Of a stretch of 64,000 nucleotides of DNA, positions 1-12,116 are shown piece after piece. The stretch comes from Diphasiastrum complanatum. Lineage: Eukaryota > Streptophyta > Lycopodiopsida > Lycopodiales > Lycopodiaceae. Each line of letters starts with the position of its first letter. Positions within the stretch are counted from its first letter, which is position 1. Below the pieces are notes generated by a model that saw nothing but the letters and a program-made list of their open reading frames with translations, made no database searches and was not told the origin of the DNA. A program made the translations under genes and the position numbers. The DNA is taken from NCBI GenBank assembly GCA_029204225.1, contig CM055108.1, positions 2,234,668 through 2,298,667 of the forward strand, given 5' to 3'.

Positions 1-149
1 GCCACGTGATCGCACTTGGGTATTAACCCATAATAACATACAGAAGTTCACAATCTTTCTCTATTCAAATCTTTGGTAAAATACATGGCTTTGAATACGT
101 GGTTTAGATGATTTGAAACCCTAAGAGTTAGGGTTCTGGAGAAAATAGC

Positions 150-374
150 TATAGAACGGGAGTGAAGAGAGAGTTACAGTAGAGAGAGAGAAGGCGAGAG
201 AAAATTAGCGGAGGAGGGAGAGGAAAGTGAGGAAGGCGAAGAGCAGATCATATACAGAGAGAGCAGAGGCGGGGAGAGAGCGAGCGAGTGTGCGGAGCTG
301 CTAAGGCGAGAGCGGCTGAGCGGCAGCGGAAACAGGTCCAGTAGATCTTTCAGTTGCGAGGAATTACTGCTTCC
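150..374 (+). promoter_or_regulatory. Purine-rich leader of the patellin gene
   Basis: The 200 bases before the patellin ATG are dominated by GAGAGA-type purine runs (about 165-260), with no ATG opening a long competing frame. Such GA/CT-rich leaders are common in plant 5' UTRs. The transcription start and a TATA box were not identified, and only about 150 further bases of upstream DNA are in the window. Confidence 0.5.
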
Positions 375-3057
375 ATGGCGACTCCTAAGACAGAAGAAAC
401 GGTACTTGCTGCAGCTCCTGCTGAGGTTCCAGCTGAGAAGCCTCCAACCCAGGAAGACAGCGCTGTGGTTGTGGAAGAGAGCACTGATGCACCTGCTGTT
501 GCTGTTGTTGAAGCGGGCGGTGAGGAAGTGGTGGGCAATTCTAATGTGGGCGATGCTCCAGATACTAGCCTGGTTGAGCCTGACTTGCCTCCGTTCAAGG
601 AAGAGACCTACTTTGTTGCGGATTTGAAAGAATCGGAGAAAAAGGCGTTGCAGGAATTCAAGCAGAAGGTGGAGGAGGGAATCAGGTCCAATGCTTTTGC
701 GCCTCCGAAAGCGGAAGTTGTTGCGAAGGATTCAGAGCCTGAAAAGGCTTCTGAATTGGTAGCTGCGGCTGAAGCTAAAGAGGAGGGAAGCAAAGAAAAA
801 GCCACTGAGAAGACGGAGGAGGCAGCTGCTGAGACTTCTCCTGCAACTGAAGTTAGTACTGAATCTCATGCGGAGCCTGCTCTGCCCCTATCTGAAGATG
901 TAGTTATTGGGACCGAAACTGAGACTGATTCAGCAGGCACTAAATCTGTGGAGGTGGCTGAAACCGTTATAGAGGAAGTCATAACTCCTGCAGCAGCAGT
1001 TAGTGATCATGATACCACACCCACGGACACCGAAGCTGCCCCTCCTGCACTGGATAGCGCTCCAGCCAGCGATGCTCCAAGCAAAGAAGCTGTTGTTACA
1101 GAGGCTGTTACCATTGAAGCTGCCGCTGAAACGCAAGAAGTCACCCCTGATTTCATCGTTGATGAGGATTTATCTTTGTGGGGGGTTCCTCTCTTGCATA
1201 GCAAAGGGGACCCAAGAACAGATGTGATCCTTTTGAAATTTTTACGGGCCAGAGATTCAAAAGTGAACAATTCCTTTTCCATGCTGAAGAATACTATTTT
1301 GTGGAGGAAAAAGTTCGGGGCTGACAGCATCCTCGAGGAAGATTTTGGAACAGATTTTGATGGAGTTGCTTACTTGCATGGTGTGGACAAAGAAGGCCAT
1401 CCTGTTTCTTACAACGTTTTTGGGGCTCTGAATGATAAGGATCTGTACCAGAAAGCATTTGGGGATCAAACCAAGATAGAGAAGTTTATAAGATGGAGGG
1501 TTCAGCTTCTTGAGAAGAGCATTCAACTCCTCAACTTTAGCCCTGGTGGTGCAAACGCCCTTATTCATGTAATAGATCTGAAAAACTCACCGTCGCCTCT
1601 AAAGAAGGAAATAAGGATTTTCGTCTATCACGCTCTCGCTCTCCTGCAGGACAACTATCCAGAACTTGTAGTAAAAACTGTAAGCTTTTTCATTTCACTG
1701 TTAACGTAATATTTCCTGTGTAAATTCTAAGAAATCAACGCAGCTTCTACTTGCACCATCAAAAAATTCTGTTTTGAGAAGGAAAAGCACTTGTTATGGT
1801 CTTATGTTCACCATTTTTGTAATCTTACAGCATAGCACACTGAACGTGTACTGTACTGACTAATAAAAGGGGGCAGTGCTATTACCCTGTACCTTCTAAA
1901 AAATGTTAGATACAGTCCTGGCCCTACATTCTGTGCAAACTTTGATTGTGGTTTATATTCTGATTCCGCTACGTACAGTTCTAAAATTGGATTTAGATGG
2001 TGAGGATTAGAATATTGATGAGATATTTCATTTTTTTTAATGATTCCTGGAAATTTGCTTAGAGCTGTCAAGGACTACAATTGCTATACTTTTGTCTATT
2101 ATCACATTATTTGAGCAATTCAGGAGATTTAAAGCAATCCAAATTGCTGTCGTTAAATCAGAACCGAAGGGGGACATATATTTTGGTTGTAATATGTGTA
2201 CCTTAGGTGCTATCTCGAGTTGATAATGTACAGAGTTTGGAGTTGCCAATACTCACTTATCCAATTTTATCCATTTTGCAGGTGGTTATCAATGTTCCTC
2301 CATGGTATTGTGTTCTTTATTCAATGATTGTTAGTCCATTTTTGACGCAGAGAACCAAAAGCAAGTTCATTCTTGTTCCTGCTCGAAAAGTTCCTAAATC
2401 ATTATTCAAGTATGTTGTTGCTTTCATGTCCAATTTTCTTGTTACTCTTGCACTTCAGGGCTTTGTAAAATTGAAATTGAAGTCATGAAGTTGTCTGAAG
2501 TGAAATGGTTCATAAACTTGTTTGGACACTGCAGATTAATTTCACCCGAACAAGTTCCAGTCCAATATGGTGGTTTAAGCAGACTGAATGATGAAGATTT
2601 TGGAGATGCTGAGGCTCCTGTAACTGATATAGCAGTGAAGGCTGGTGAGAAGCAGACTGTCGAGTTTGAAGTGACTGCGGTAAGTTTTGGGCTCTTTTGT
2701 AGACATTAGTGTTTTTTGTGTAGTTTGTTTGTTTCTTGTGCAAGATGTGATTGAGCACTGATGCTCTCGTACCTTTCACAGGCTGGAGGAACTATTCTTT
2801 GGGAACTCGCAGTGGTTGGATGGGATATCAGCTATGGTGCAGAGTTTGTTCCAAATGCACAGGGTGGCTATACAACAATCATCGAAAAAACCAAGAAAAT
2901 TACCTCTTCAAAGGAGCCAGTGCGCAATAGTTTTAAACCTTTAGAAGCGGGTAAAGTTGTACTGATCATTGACAACACATCCTCTAAGAAAAAGAAGACT
3001 GCTGTTTACAGGTACCTGGTCAAGGAGCCTGGCGTATTAACAGAGCCAACTGCCTAA
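375..3057 (+). CDS. Patellin (SEC14-GOLD phosphoinositide-binding protein), complete, 4 exons
   Basis: Exons by GT-AG junctions: 375-1679, 2282-2409, 2535-2679 and 2782-3057, giving 617 residues with phases that join exactly. The start ATG at 375 opens MATPKTEE; the longer open frame begins upstream at a TTG and is not used. Residues 1-260 are an acidic Ala/Glu/Pro-rich tail containing the patellin signature ETYFVADLKESEKKAL. From about 265 come the CRAL-TRIO N-domain (LWGVPLL, LLKFLRARD) and the SEC14 lipid-binding lobe (GVDKEGHPV, DNYPELV, INVPPWY), ending in ISPEQVPVQYGGL. The GOLD domain (about 510-610) holds TILWELAVVGWDISYGAEF, and the end is YRYLVKEPG. Family members bind phosphoinositides and act in membrane trafficking, cell-plate formation and auxin-carrier positioning. 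All core motifs are intact and no stop interrupts the frame, so this looks like a working gene. Which patellin paralogue it is cannot be told from sequence alone. Confidence 0.96.
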
Positions 3058-4619
3058 GTTGTTTCAAAACATCGTCATATGTGCTACTTCGAGATGCTGA
3101 ATCTATTCGTAGCTTCCAAGTTTGGCCTGCATTTTGCCAAGAATTTTGTGGCCAGCTCCATTGGAGTTGGGCCAGAAGCAACATTTTCTAGTGATTCAGC
3201 AACAAGTTAAAGAGATGATGTGCCCTCTGTAAATACTTGGGATGATAGACATTTTATTCTGCATTTGTTTGTTTCCGACGCTCACATATTTTAGAGTTCA
3301 GATGTCATACATCTGACCCAATGTGTTGAGCCAATAAGAATGATCCATCATCACTAGGATCTGGATCTAGCCTTTAACAGTTAGTATTGGATTGCATATG
3401 TTGCTGCTCTTTAAGAGTTTGTTTCTACTCTTCAGCTATGTTTGGAAGTAGGATGCCCATTAGTATAGTTTTGAGATTCATACGTTTCCAACTGGTAGTT
3501 GGTACTAGTTTAGGACAGACACTCGGCAACTGATTCTTTTGTTGGTATTTGTACATGCAGTCATTTTCTAATCATGGGATCCACTTTCCTATATTTGTTG
3601 GTTATGTTAATCCCTTCATCGTTGCTGGAACAACAAGCTTATGATCTTTTCCTTTTGTTGTACTTTTCATGCCAATCAGTGGATAAAAGCACTATGTAGA
3701 AGTTTTTCCATTATGTAGCTTCTATCCTCCTATTTATAATGCAAGTTTAGCTAGGAGTTTAAAATCACTGAAAGCAACACAAAGCTCATAGAACAATTAA
3801 CCTTATTTTCAAAAGTTCTTATGGGTCTGAATTCTCGAGTAAGAACAGATGCCTTGCAAAGGAGATTAAAATTGTAGATGGGCTTGGAATATGGGACTGA
3901 AGTGGAAGAGATACTGTCAAGTTGTTGTAGCCTTGCATGTCTTCTAAGTTTGGAAGCAAGAACAGATAGCTTGTAGAGAAGAGCTAAAACTAACAAGCAA
4001 GATGGGCTTGGATGTATGGGACTGAAGTTGAATAGAGGTTGGTCTTCATCCTAGTTTTCATCTTGTATTCCAAGACTTGATGAGGGACTATTGTTAAGTC
4101 TTCGCATTCACCCATAATCATGCTGAGTGTTAGTTTAATGGAGTAGAGTTAGTGGTTGGTAGTGTTAAAGGTGAGTAGAGTTAAGGGAGAAAGTAGAAAA
4201 CTAACTAAAGTAGCATCTTTGCATAATTAGGTGCCTATCCAAGTGATCTAACCCTCTTTGGCAGGCAGAATGGCTGCTCACCGATGAGAATTACATCCCT
4301 ACAGTGTTGTCGTTGTCGGGCATAGGTTCTCTCTAACTAGTATAGCTGTCTTTTTAGGTATTTTGTGCTTTTTAGAGTGTTTCAGGTGGATTTTTGGGTA
4401 GAGATAGTTAGTTTTCTGTATTTTTTTGTGTTTGCTTCACAACTAGCGGAAGAGGTGTGAGAGGGTAGAGGAGGCCCTAAACAGTCTCTAAGGGCTTGAC
4501 ATCCAAACCAAAACTTGAAAAAATCCAAAAAACACCAATCAGCATTTTGGAAGGAAAAAGAAATCAAATTTCCATCAGATTTCATTTTGTCCAAAACTAG
4601 TGAGAGTTAACCCTCACAT
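3058..4619. other. 3' UTR of patellin and intergenic DNA
   Basis: The first few hundred bases are presumably the patellin 3' UTR; an exact polyadenylation site is not evident. The rest is AT-rich with no reading frame of recognisable content. The open frames near 3751-3996 and 4382-4594 on the minus strand have no family motif. Confidence 0.5.
3834..4035 (+). repeat. Imperfect direct repeat, about 80 bp, two copies
   Basis: Segments beginning AAGAACAGAT at about 3841 and 3959 continue in parallel through GATGGGCTTGGA and TATGGGACTGAAGT, with small indels. The two copies lie about 118 bp apart. Function unknown; it looks like a local duplication. Confidence 0.6.
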
Positions 4620-5400
4620 GACTGACAACAGCTCCAAGGTATTGTCCCAGACCTGCATAGAAGCCTGCGAGAGTTAGTTCCAAGCAAATTGTAAAAATCA
4701 GAGAAAAAAACCAAAAAAATTTAAATTACCTTTGTAAAAAACCAAAAAATTTTAGATTTCCTTAAGAACTCTCGTAGAGCTCTTTGAAGTTCCATCTCAT
4801 TGCGAGAGTTAGTTCCTAATCTAAGTGCCTATGTGAAGGTTCTCAATGAAAAAAAGACGAAAAAATTCCAACATAACCCTCGCAGACACAAAAATTTTCA
4901 TTTCCAATGGTCAAGAATCCTCGCAGAGAATTTTGATATTCCATCTCGATGAAACCAGGACACAGAAGAGCATGCGAGAGTTAGTTCGATTCCAGTGAAC
5001 AGAAAATTGGATTCAAGTGCTAAAAAATTCAGTGAAAATTGAAGATCCAGAAATCCTCTCAAAAGTAAGTCTCGTAGAACATTCCATTGAATCCAAAATG
5101 CCATTTTCCATTCGTGATGAAGCTTGGGAGAGTTAGTATTGATTATTGGTAAAGATCAGAACCAATTAGTGATTCTAAACCCTCGCAAATAGTGAAATTT
5201 TCACTTTCTGTGAGAGTTAACCTTCGCAAAGATTTTCAGAGCTAGATCCATACCAGATGTAGCTCTTGTAATCCTTGCAAGAGTTACTTCCCGGTAAACT
5301 GTGACAAATCAAGATTTTTTGATTGCAAAATAACTAAAGAACCCTCGCACAGCCAACCCTCGCACGAGTAACCTTCGCAGACTAGATCATTAGGAAGATC
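4620..5400. repeat. Cluster of short GCGAGAGTTAGTTC / AACCCTCGCAGA motifs
   Basis: At least ten spaced copies of GCGAGAGTTA(GTTC) or its near reverse complement (T)AACCCTCGCA(GA) occur, for example near 4667, 4800, 4874, 4916, 4972, 5126, 5178, 5210, 5278, 5341, 5358 and 5372. Both orientations are mixed and spacing is irregular. This is unlike a satellite; it resembles the sub-terminal repeats of CACTA elements or the reiterated boxes of some LTRs. Similar motifs recur at 36765-36880 and 39565-39940. Confidence 0.55.
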
Positions 5401-6189
5401 TGCACTAGATCTAGCTACTGTCAAAATATTGTCATGTACTTTTAGTACATCAGTGTTTTTTAAGGCAATATAATATCCATTGTAAGCTTTGTAGGCCCAA
5501 AAGGAGCTATTAGCCTTAAGGACAAGGCGGTTCTCTCTTTAGGCCTTCAAAGTAACTAATAAGGATAATAGGCCAATAAGGGCCCAATGTAGTTTGAATA
5601 ATACTTAACAAGGGCTAACTATCCCTCAAGATAGTTAAGTTAAGTTAAGTAAGAGCATTGTCTATAACTAGGCAAGAGACATCATTTTGTGAATCTTTTG
5701 GCTCATTTGCAAGTGAGAGCTTCTAGCTTCCTTGTGAATGTGAGTCATAGGGATCTCCATTTCTAGGTCTCATGTGCCCTATCCACATGAATACTTGCTC
5801 TTGTTCATATCTTGTACTCTTTATTTCATTGCTAATGTGATTCTATGGTGATCTCCATGTTTTTAGCTTTCTATTGATATGCTATCATGATTGTCTTGTT
5901 ATCTTCTTGCTTCTAGATTTACTTCATTGTTATTTCTATTAGTTTGGGATTTGGCACATGACAAATATCAGACCAATCGGACGAAGGAGTAAAAAGCTAT
6001 CAAGGATAAACCACCGTAAGAGAACTAAATTCTCACTATCGTCCTATCAGATTGATCAGATCCATAAGATCCAGAATCAGTAAGATCCAGTAATCTTGGA
6101 CCCTACGACCAAATGAATATGAGATCTGGACGATCAATCGCAAGAAGAACAATGAAACCAGCACCAAACCTTCCCAGAATAGCAACTAC
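5401..6189. other. Possible LTR or leader of a gypsy element; no gene
   Basis: No coding content is recognised. The stretch lies directly before a gypsy gag relic and has LTR-like AT/TC-rich composition, with CACATGACA near 5957 that could be an LTR end. No second copy is present in the window to prove this. Confidence 0.3.
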
Positions 6190-6708
6190 ACAAATCGAGG
6201 CAGAACCGAACCGGTACCAATGGATCCAATGGGTCAACCCGTACCTATTGCACCCTTGAAAGTAGTCCAGAGGGCACCATGGATAGAGAACCTAAATACG
6301 ATGGATCATCAAATCCAGTCAGATTCCTCCAGATCTATGAACAAGCCTGCGAGATCTATGACGATCGGACACTAGTAGAAAAATTGATGTTGTTTCCAAT
6401 GTCTCTTGTGGCAGTGGCACAAGATTGGTTCAACCTGTCGGAAGAAGAAAAAACCACATGGGAAGCGGTTAAAGCGGCTCTCATCATGCGCACCAAGAAA
6501 ACTCCTGGAAGATCCGTTTCTCATGCTGAGCAAAGTCAAAATGGAAAAAAGAGAAAGGGTCAGGGATTATATCGAGCGGGTCAAACATTTATGATCCGAA
6601 TGCAATGCAGCCCTAACTCCTGATCATGTGTTGATTATGTGGTTCCTCGCGAGGTTGCCATGTAGTACTAGAAGAGATCTTAAAAGGCGGGAGTAGTATG
6701 CTGCCTTG
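6190..6708 (+). pseudogene. Ty3/gypsy gag fragment, frameshifted
   Basis: Two frames together make one retrotransposon Gag domain. 6279-6490 reads MDREPKYDGSSNPVRFLQ, LVEKLMLFPMSL and AQDWFNL. After a frameshift near 6493 the downstream frame reads LEDPFLMLSKVKM and RVRDYIERVK, then WFLARLP to 6708. The order and motifs match the gag at 23505-24060 (MEDPFLLLSKIKM, VLDYIERVK, WFLAGLP). The start is uncertain because no zinc knuckle or upstream gene is preserved. The frame stops exactly where a copia LTR begins at 6709, so the copia element landed inside this gag. The other half of the gag is not found beyond 11343. Confidence 0.8.
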
Positions 6709-7430
6709 TGTTGGAAATATGATGGATAAATTGCAGCGAAAACTCCTACTTATAATGCATGACTATGTCTATCAATTTTGAACAAAGCTGTAGTGATAGA
6801 AATCACGTTCAATCTTATAGTAACTAGCTTTGAAATCATCAGTACTATAGTGATTATGTAGCCAAACAATAAAGTATTGAATTCTCAAACAATTTCTATC
6901 AGTTACAAAAGCAATATAGAGATGCATGCATTCTGACATATACTCAACGCAATAAGAAGATGGTATTGATTCAAATTAGATGCTAATGAGCGCAAGACAA
7001 TAGTGGATAGAAACCACGCACTCTAAGCTATCTCTGAGTAACTGAAAATAAGTCTGATAATAAGCAGCTCTGCTGGTAAGCAGTAGTGCAATAGCAACTT
7101 TAAAATGAATCTCTAAAAGACTTAGCTAGAATGCTTAGGAGAGTTCAAGCTTGAAAGCTTGATTGAGGGCTAAGAACAATACTTCTTAACTCCTTTTTGT
7201 TGAACTTTCAAAACTTGAAATTGAGATTTATGAACAGCTAATTTATACTACATAAGTAGTCGTGAAATGCGATTGCAGTTGGCTGGAAACTGCTAGCATT
7301 CATCCAGTTTTTTCTCAGAAATTGATTGCTGATAAGCGGTGGAAATTGGTCGTAAACAGTCTGTTTGCATAAATGAACCAAAATTGTCACTCTGCAGAAA
7401 TGAACTAAAACTGCCACAAGCGACAGTGTC
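6709..7430 (-). repeat. 3' LTR of the copia element (left copy)
   Basis: Starts TGTTGGAAAT at 6709. The first about 450 bp match 10891-11343. The inner boundary is placed only roughly near 7430, where the decayed reverse transcriptase frame ends. Confidence 0.75.
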
Positions 7431-7439
7431 GGGATTTTT

Positions 7440-10400
7440 ATCTCTGTTGAGTAATGTAGATCAACTTGTGTTTCCTGTCTCTATGGATTTGAATACCAAG
7501 ATAGAAATGAGCTTCGCCTACATCAGTCATGTCAAATTCAGAAGATAACATTGTCTTGGCCTCTTTTATCAGATCGGTAATGTTGCTGAAAGGTAATGTA
7601 TCATCCACGTATAAAGTGATAATGATAAAAGACTGCTACACTGTCTTGAAGTAAACATTAGAATTTGAAGAGCTTGGTGTGTAGCTGTGATCAATAAGAA
7701 AAGTATTGATCCTTTGAAACCATGCTCGAACAAATTGCTTCAAGCCATAAAGTACCTTACGGAGTTTACACACATGATTGTGTTTACCCTCGATAATATA
7801 GCCTTCGGGTTGCACCATGTAAATGTCTTCTTCAATAACTCCATTGAGATATATTGTCTGTACATCCATTTGATGTATTTTCAAATCTACTACAACAGCA
7901 AACGATAATAAAAGTCAAATAGAAGAATGCTTCACTACTGGACTGAAGGTCTCAGTGTAATCAACGTTGTATAACTGAGAAAATCCTCTGGCGACAAGTC
8001 AGCGTTTTCTTCTGTCGATGCTTCCGTCAACTTTGTACTTGACTTTGAAAATCCATTTGCAATCAACTACATTTTTGCTAGCAGGTAATTCGACAATTGT
8101 CTATGTCTGGTTCTTGATAAGAGATGAATACTCTTTATCCATAACTTCTTTCCAGAGATTTGAATCAGGCTGACTGAGTACCTCTTGGACAGATGTCGGT
8201 TCCTGAACAAAGTAGGCTGCAGACTCATCGATATACCTACGAGGTGGTTTGCTAGTTCTTGATGATCTTCTGGGTAATAGAGGTTGATCGTTTCCATTAT
8301 ACTGTAGTTGTTGAACTGCAACATCATCATCTTCTAATTCGCCGCTGGTAGGTTGTTTGGGGAGAGTAGAAGAGCTCGACTTCAATGGGTATAGTCGATT
8401 GAGGAATTGGTAGATTTGATAGGTCAAGTAAAGCTGACAGGTCGGCTGAATGGGCTGTGCCTTTTCCCTTAAGATCTTGAAACTGATCCTCAATGAAGAT
8501 GACATCCCGGCTAGTGAATATCTTTGACTCGATAGGATCGAACAACTTGTAGGCTTGATCTGAAGTAATGTAGTTGATGAAAATACATTTGATACTCTGG
8601 AAGTTGAGCTTCTTCCTGAGATTACGAGGAATCTGCGCAAAAGCAGTACATCCAAAATCTTGTAAATTTGATAGAGAAGGTTTGGTTCCTATCCAAACTT
8701 CGAATGGTGTTTTGCCTAAGAGACCTTTACTAGGACATCTATTCTGGGTATAGGTTGTCCTTGAAATAGCTTCAGTCCAGAAGGACTTCGGAAGTGTAGC
8801 ATGTGATAACATGCACTTTGTCGATTCAACTAAGGTTCTGTTCTTTCTCTCAACAAGACCATTTGATTGAGACAAATAGGAGGTGATGTATTGTTGCTCA
8901 ATGCTATTGTTAAGGCAGTACTCCTTGAATTCGGTGGAGATGTATTCTCCCCCGTTATCTCACCTCAATGCTTTGATTCTTTTGCAGTTTGATTCTCAAC
9001 ATGCTTTTTGAATTGCCTGAATTTGGTGAAAGCCTTTGATTTCTGCTTAATGAAATAAACAGTTGTTGTTCTAGAGAACTCGTCAATGAAAGTGATGAAA
9101 TACTTTGCATCTAGTAATGAAGGAGTTTGCATAGCTCCACAAATATCAAAATGGACAACATCTAACTGATCTTTTGCTACATGCCTATGGTTTGATCTAA
9201 ATAGAATCCTAGATTGCTTTCCAAAGATGTAGCTATGATAGACAGGGAGATCAACCTTACCAGTAGGATAGTCGAGATCAAAAGCCATGGATTGTCTGGA
9301 CATGTTCAAAACAAATGCATAATTCAAGTGTCCTAAGCGATGATGCCATAGTAGTACTTTATTGACTGAAACAGAGGTTTTCAAGGCTTGGATAGATTCA
9401 GAATAACAATGAGCCAATCTATATAAGTACCTTTGCCTCTTGTCGAGTGCAAGGATCTTGTTACTCCTATCAATAATCTTGCATTGATCAGATTCGAAAT
9501 CTGTAATTCTACTTACTGATAACATATTTGTAAAAAGTTTAGGAACATACAAAACCTTTGATAGTAGTTTGAATTGATCATGCTGAAATTGCAATCTCAC
9601 AGTACCTTCACCTTCAATAGTGTGAGTACTATTGTCACCAAGATGAACAAATTTTTTCATGTTGTAAGGCATGTAGGAGTTGAAAATTTCACGTTCATTG
9701 GTCATATGTTGAGTTGCTCCAGAATCTAGAAACCATGAATCATCCAAAATTGCATTTTGGTCTTCGACCATAAATGCGCCTTCGTCCACTTCAACCCGAG
9801 GAGATGATGAAACTGTGTTTGCTTGTTGATCAGGTTGCTTGGCTGCATTCTTCGCTTAGAGAATCGACAATCTTTGATCTCATGGTTATTGCGCTTGCAA
9901 TCCCTGCAAAACATCTTCTTCTTCGATTGTGGATCTGATGATTGTGCTACTTTGAGTCTGCTTTTGATTCGTTGTAGCCTTCTTGGAGCTTTTTTGTTTA
10001 TGTCGCTTAGAACCTTTGTTGACATATAGAGCCTGAGAGGAGGAAGTAGACAAAACGTCCTGACTTCTTCGATTATCTTCTTGCAGCAACATAGTGATAA
10101 CTCTAATAAGAGTTAGATCTGAGTGTGTCGATATGATCATCACCCAGTTCTCATATGTAGAGGGCAGACTTGAAAGCAATGTCATGATTGCGTCTTGTAG
10201 ATCGTCTATGACTGATCCGACAGTGGCCATCTGTTGCAAGAGCTTTTAAACTGGTTAATGTGACTCTGGAGAGAATCATTGTTAGACATCTTGAAAGTAA
10301 AGAATTTTCTTTGTAGATGTAACTTGGCAGTTACGTCCCTCATGTCATATAGTGAGTTCCGGATGTCCCAAACTTCTTTTGAAGTTTTAGCTTCAACTAT

Positions 10401-10631
10401 GTGTCCAATCTGAGTATTTGATATATTAAGGATGATGAGCGCGAAAGCTTTACCATCCTTCAATTTCCACTTTGAGTCTTCTATGTCATTTTCAGGCTTT
10501 ACTTCGGTACCTGTAACAACATCCCATAACTCGTTGGCTATCAGCAAAGTCTTCATATTAAATTTTCACAAATGATAATTGGATCCAGTCAACCTGTATG
10601 TGATAAGACCAACTTTACTTTGAGAATCCAT
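7440..10631 (-). pseudogene. Copia gag-protease-integrase-RT, broken
   Basis: Gag starts at ATG 10631 (MDSQSKVGLITYRLTGSNYH); the conserved Trp codon that follows is TGA at 10566-10568. The gag domain runs to about 9900, then a zinc knuckle CRDCKRNNHEIKDC. The protease motif DSGATQHM lies near 9715. Next come a pre-integrase HHRLGHLN-type domain, the integrase core (DICGAMQ, FITFIDEFS) and the integrase tail (GLVERKNRTLVES). Reverse transcriptase follows (MDVQTIYLNG, KVLYGLKQF, YVDD at 7600-7611) and ends near 7440. Several frameshifts separate these blocks. RNase H is absent. It cannot encode a complete polyprotein. Confidence 0.9.
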
Positions 10632-10878
10632 CTAGAACTTAGTCTGTCGATTGTATCGATGACTCTAAGATCTAGTAATGCAAACAATAGGAAAACAATT
10701 CCATGAATGAAATTGAAGAATTTGATATCGTGAAAGATATCAAGTACTAGAGCTTTCGCTTCGATATCGAAATAGTATTATGCCTTGATAGAGATCACAG
10801 ATCTGATATCGTGGCGGTTCAGATAAAGGAAATAGTAATTTAACACTGATAATAGAAGCTCTGATATAAGAATGAAAT

Positions 10879-10890
10879 GTTCTGATACCA
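10879..10890 (-). other. Primer-binding site of the copia element
   Basis: On the minus strand this reads TGGTATCAGAAC, one base from the usual initiator-tRNA-Met PBS TGGTATCAGAGC of plant copia elements. It directly abuts the LTR end ...CCAACA. Confidence 0.9.
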
Positions 10891-11343
10891 TGTTGGAAAT
10901 AGGATGGATAAATTGCAGCAAAAACTCCTACTTCTAATGCATGACTACGCTTATCAATTTTGAACAAAGCTGTAATGATAGAAATCACGTTCGATCTTAT
11001 AGTAACTAGCTTTGAAATTATCAGTACTACAGTGATTACGTAGCCAAACAATAAAGTATTAAATTCTCAAACAATTTCTATTAGTTACAAAAGCAATACA
11101 GAGATGCATGCATTCTGACATATACTGAATACAATAAGAAGATAGTATTGATTCAAATCAGATGCTAATGAGCGCAAGACAATAGCGGATAGAAACCGTG
11201 CACTCTAAGTTGTCTCTAAGTAACTGAGAATAAGTCTGATAATAAGTAGCTCTGCTGGTAAGTAGTAGTGCAATAGCAACTCCAAAATAAATCTCTAAAA
11301 GACTGAACTAGAATGCTTAGGAGAGTTCGAGCTTGAAAGCTTG
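10891..11343 (-). repeat. 5' LTR of the copia element (right copy), truncated
   Basis: Starts TGTTGGAAATAGG and parallels 6709-7165. It ends abruptly at 11343, followed by unrelated AT-rich DNA. Confidence 0.85.
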
Positions 11344-12116
11344 TAACTTAAAAAAAGGTTTTTTAAACAATGCCATCAACTCTATTGATTATTCTAGGGA
11401 TGCAACCATTCTAACCATCCAACATGTTACGAGACTGTGATTATATCTATAGGGGTAATGAATTATATTTTTGCTTTGCAAAAACAAACACTCCCACCGA
11501 CCAATAATTTTTTTGTAATATGCCCTACTGTTTTACATATAAAACAATCTCCACCATTCTCACTCTATTCCACTCTAAACATTGAGCTTTTTGTTTATAA
11601 TTAAAGGTAGTCCCAAAAAACATGTATCTATGCTAATTTTTTTGAGCATATATTTGTTAAAAATAGATTAGTTCTTTATGTTTAGATCTAGATAGTGTAT
11701 TTAAATAAAACCAAACTTAGATGCCATTTTGATTATGTCACTAGTACAAGTGTACATTTCTAAGGTAGTTTTATTTTTAAGGTGGTCTATATCTAGAAAC
11801 TTACTCAATCCATATACATCAAGATTAAATAAAATCATTGTTTCACAAACAGTTTAGATAGATGTATGATTTGTGCAATCCTTTTAATTGATTTTAGTTG
11901 CGTTATAGGCATTTAGCTTGACAAGCTTGTGAAGTTGTCCTTAAAGACCTTTATGCACATCAACAATTCTTCAAAAGCCATCACCATTTTTCTGAATAAA
12001 AGTTACTAAATAAAATTTCATCCCCTTTGTAAGGTAGAGGTCGGGAGGGCTTATTTATGCCATTGAGGGCCCATACTTGAGGTTGTACTCAAGGCCCGTG
12101 GGAAACTCAGGCAAGG
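11344..12116. other. AT-rich DNA without a recognised gene
   Basis: No supported reading frame, repeat partner or RNA gene was seen. It separates a truncated LTR from the next copia relic. Confidence 0.5.

Larger units (their letters stand above)
6709..11343 (-). mobile_element. Ty1/copia LTR retrotransposon, minus strand, truncated at both pol and one LTR
   Basis: Two direct copies begin TGTTGGAAAT: 6709 onward (3' LTR in element sense) and 10891-11343 (5' LTR). They stay alignable for about 450 bp. The coding region between them is on the minus strand. A PBS touches the right LTR at 10879-10890. The right copy breaks off at 11343 after GCTTGAAAGCTTG, where the left copy continues, so the right LTR is incomplete and no target-site duplication can be read. 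The last part of reverse transcriptase and all of RNase H are missing. Confidence 0.88.

Noticed and set aside
350-1330. Antisense and shifted open frames within patellin exon 1
   Set aside because: Shadows of a GC-rich, Ala/Glu-rich coding exon; no motifs and no splice support.
10740-11051. Minus-strand 103-codon open frame
   Set aside because: Falls inside a copia LTR and leader, with no protein motif.
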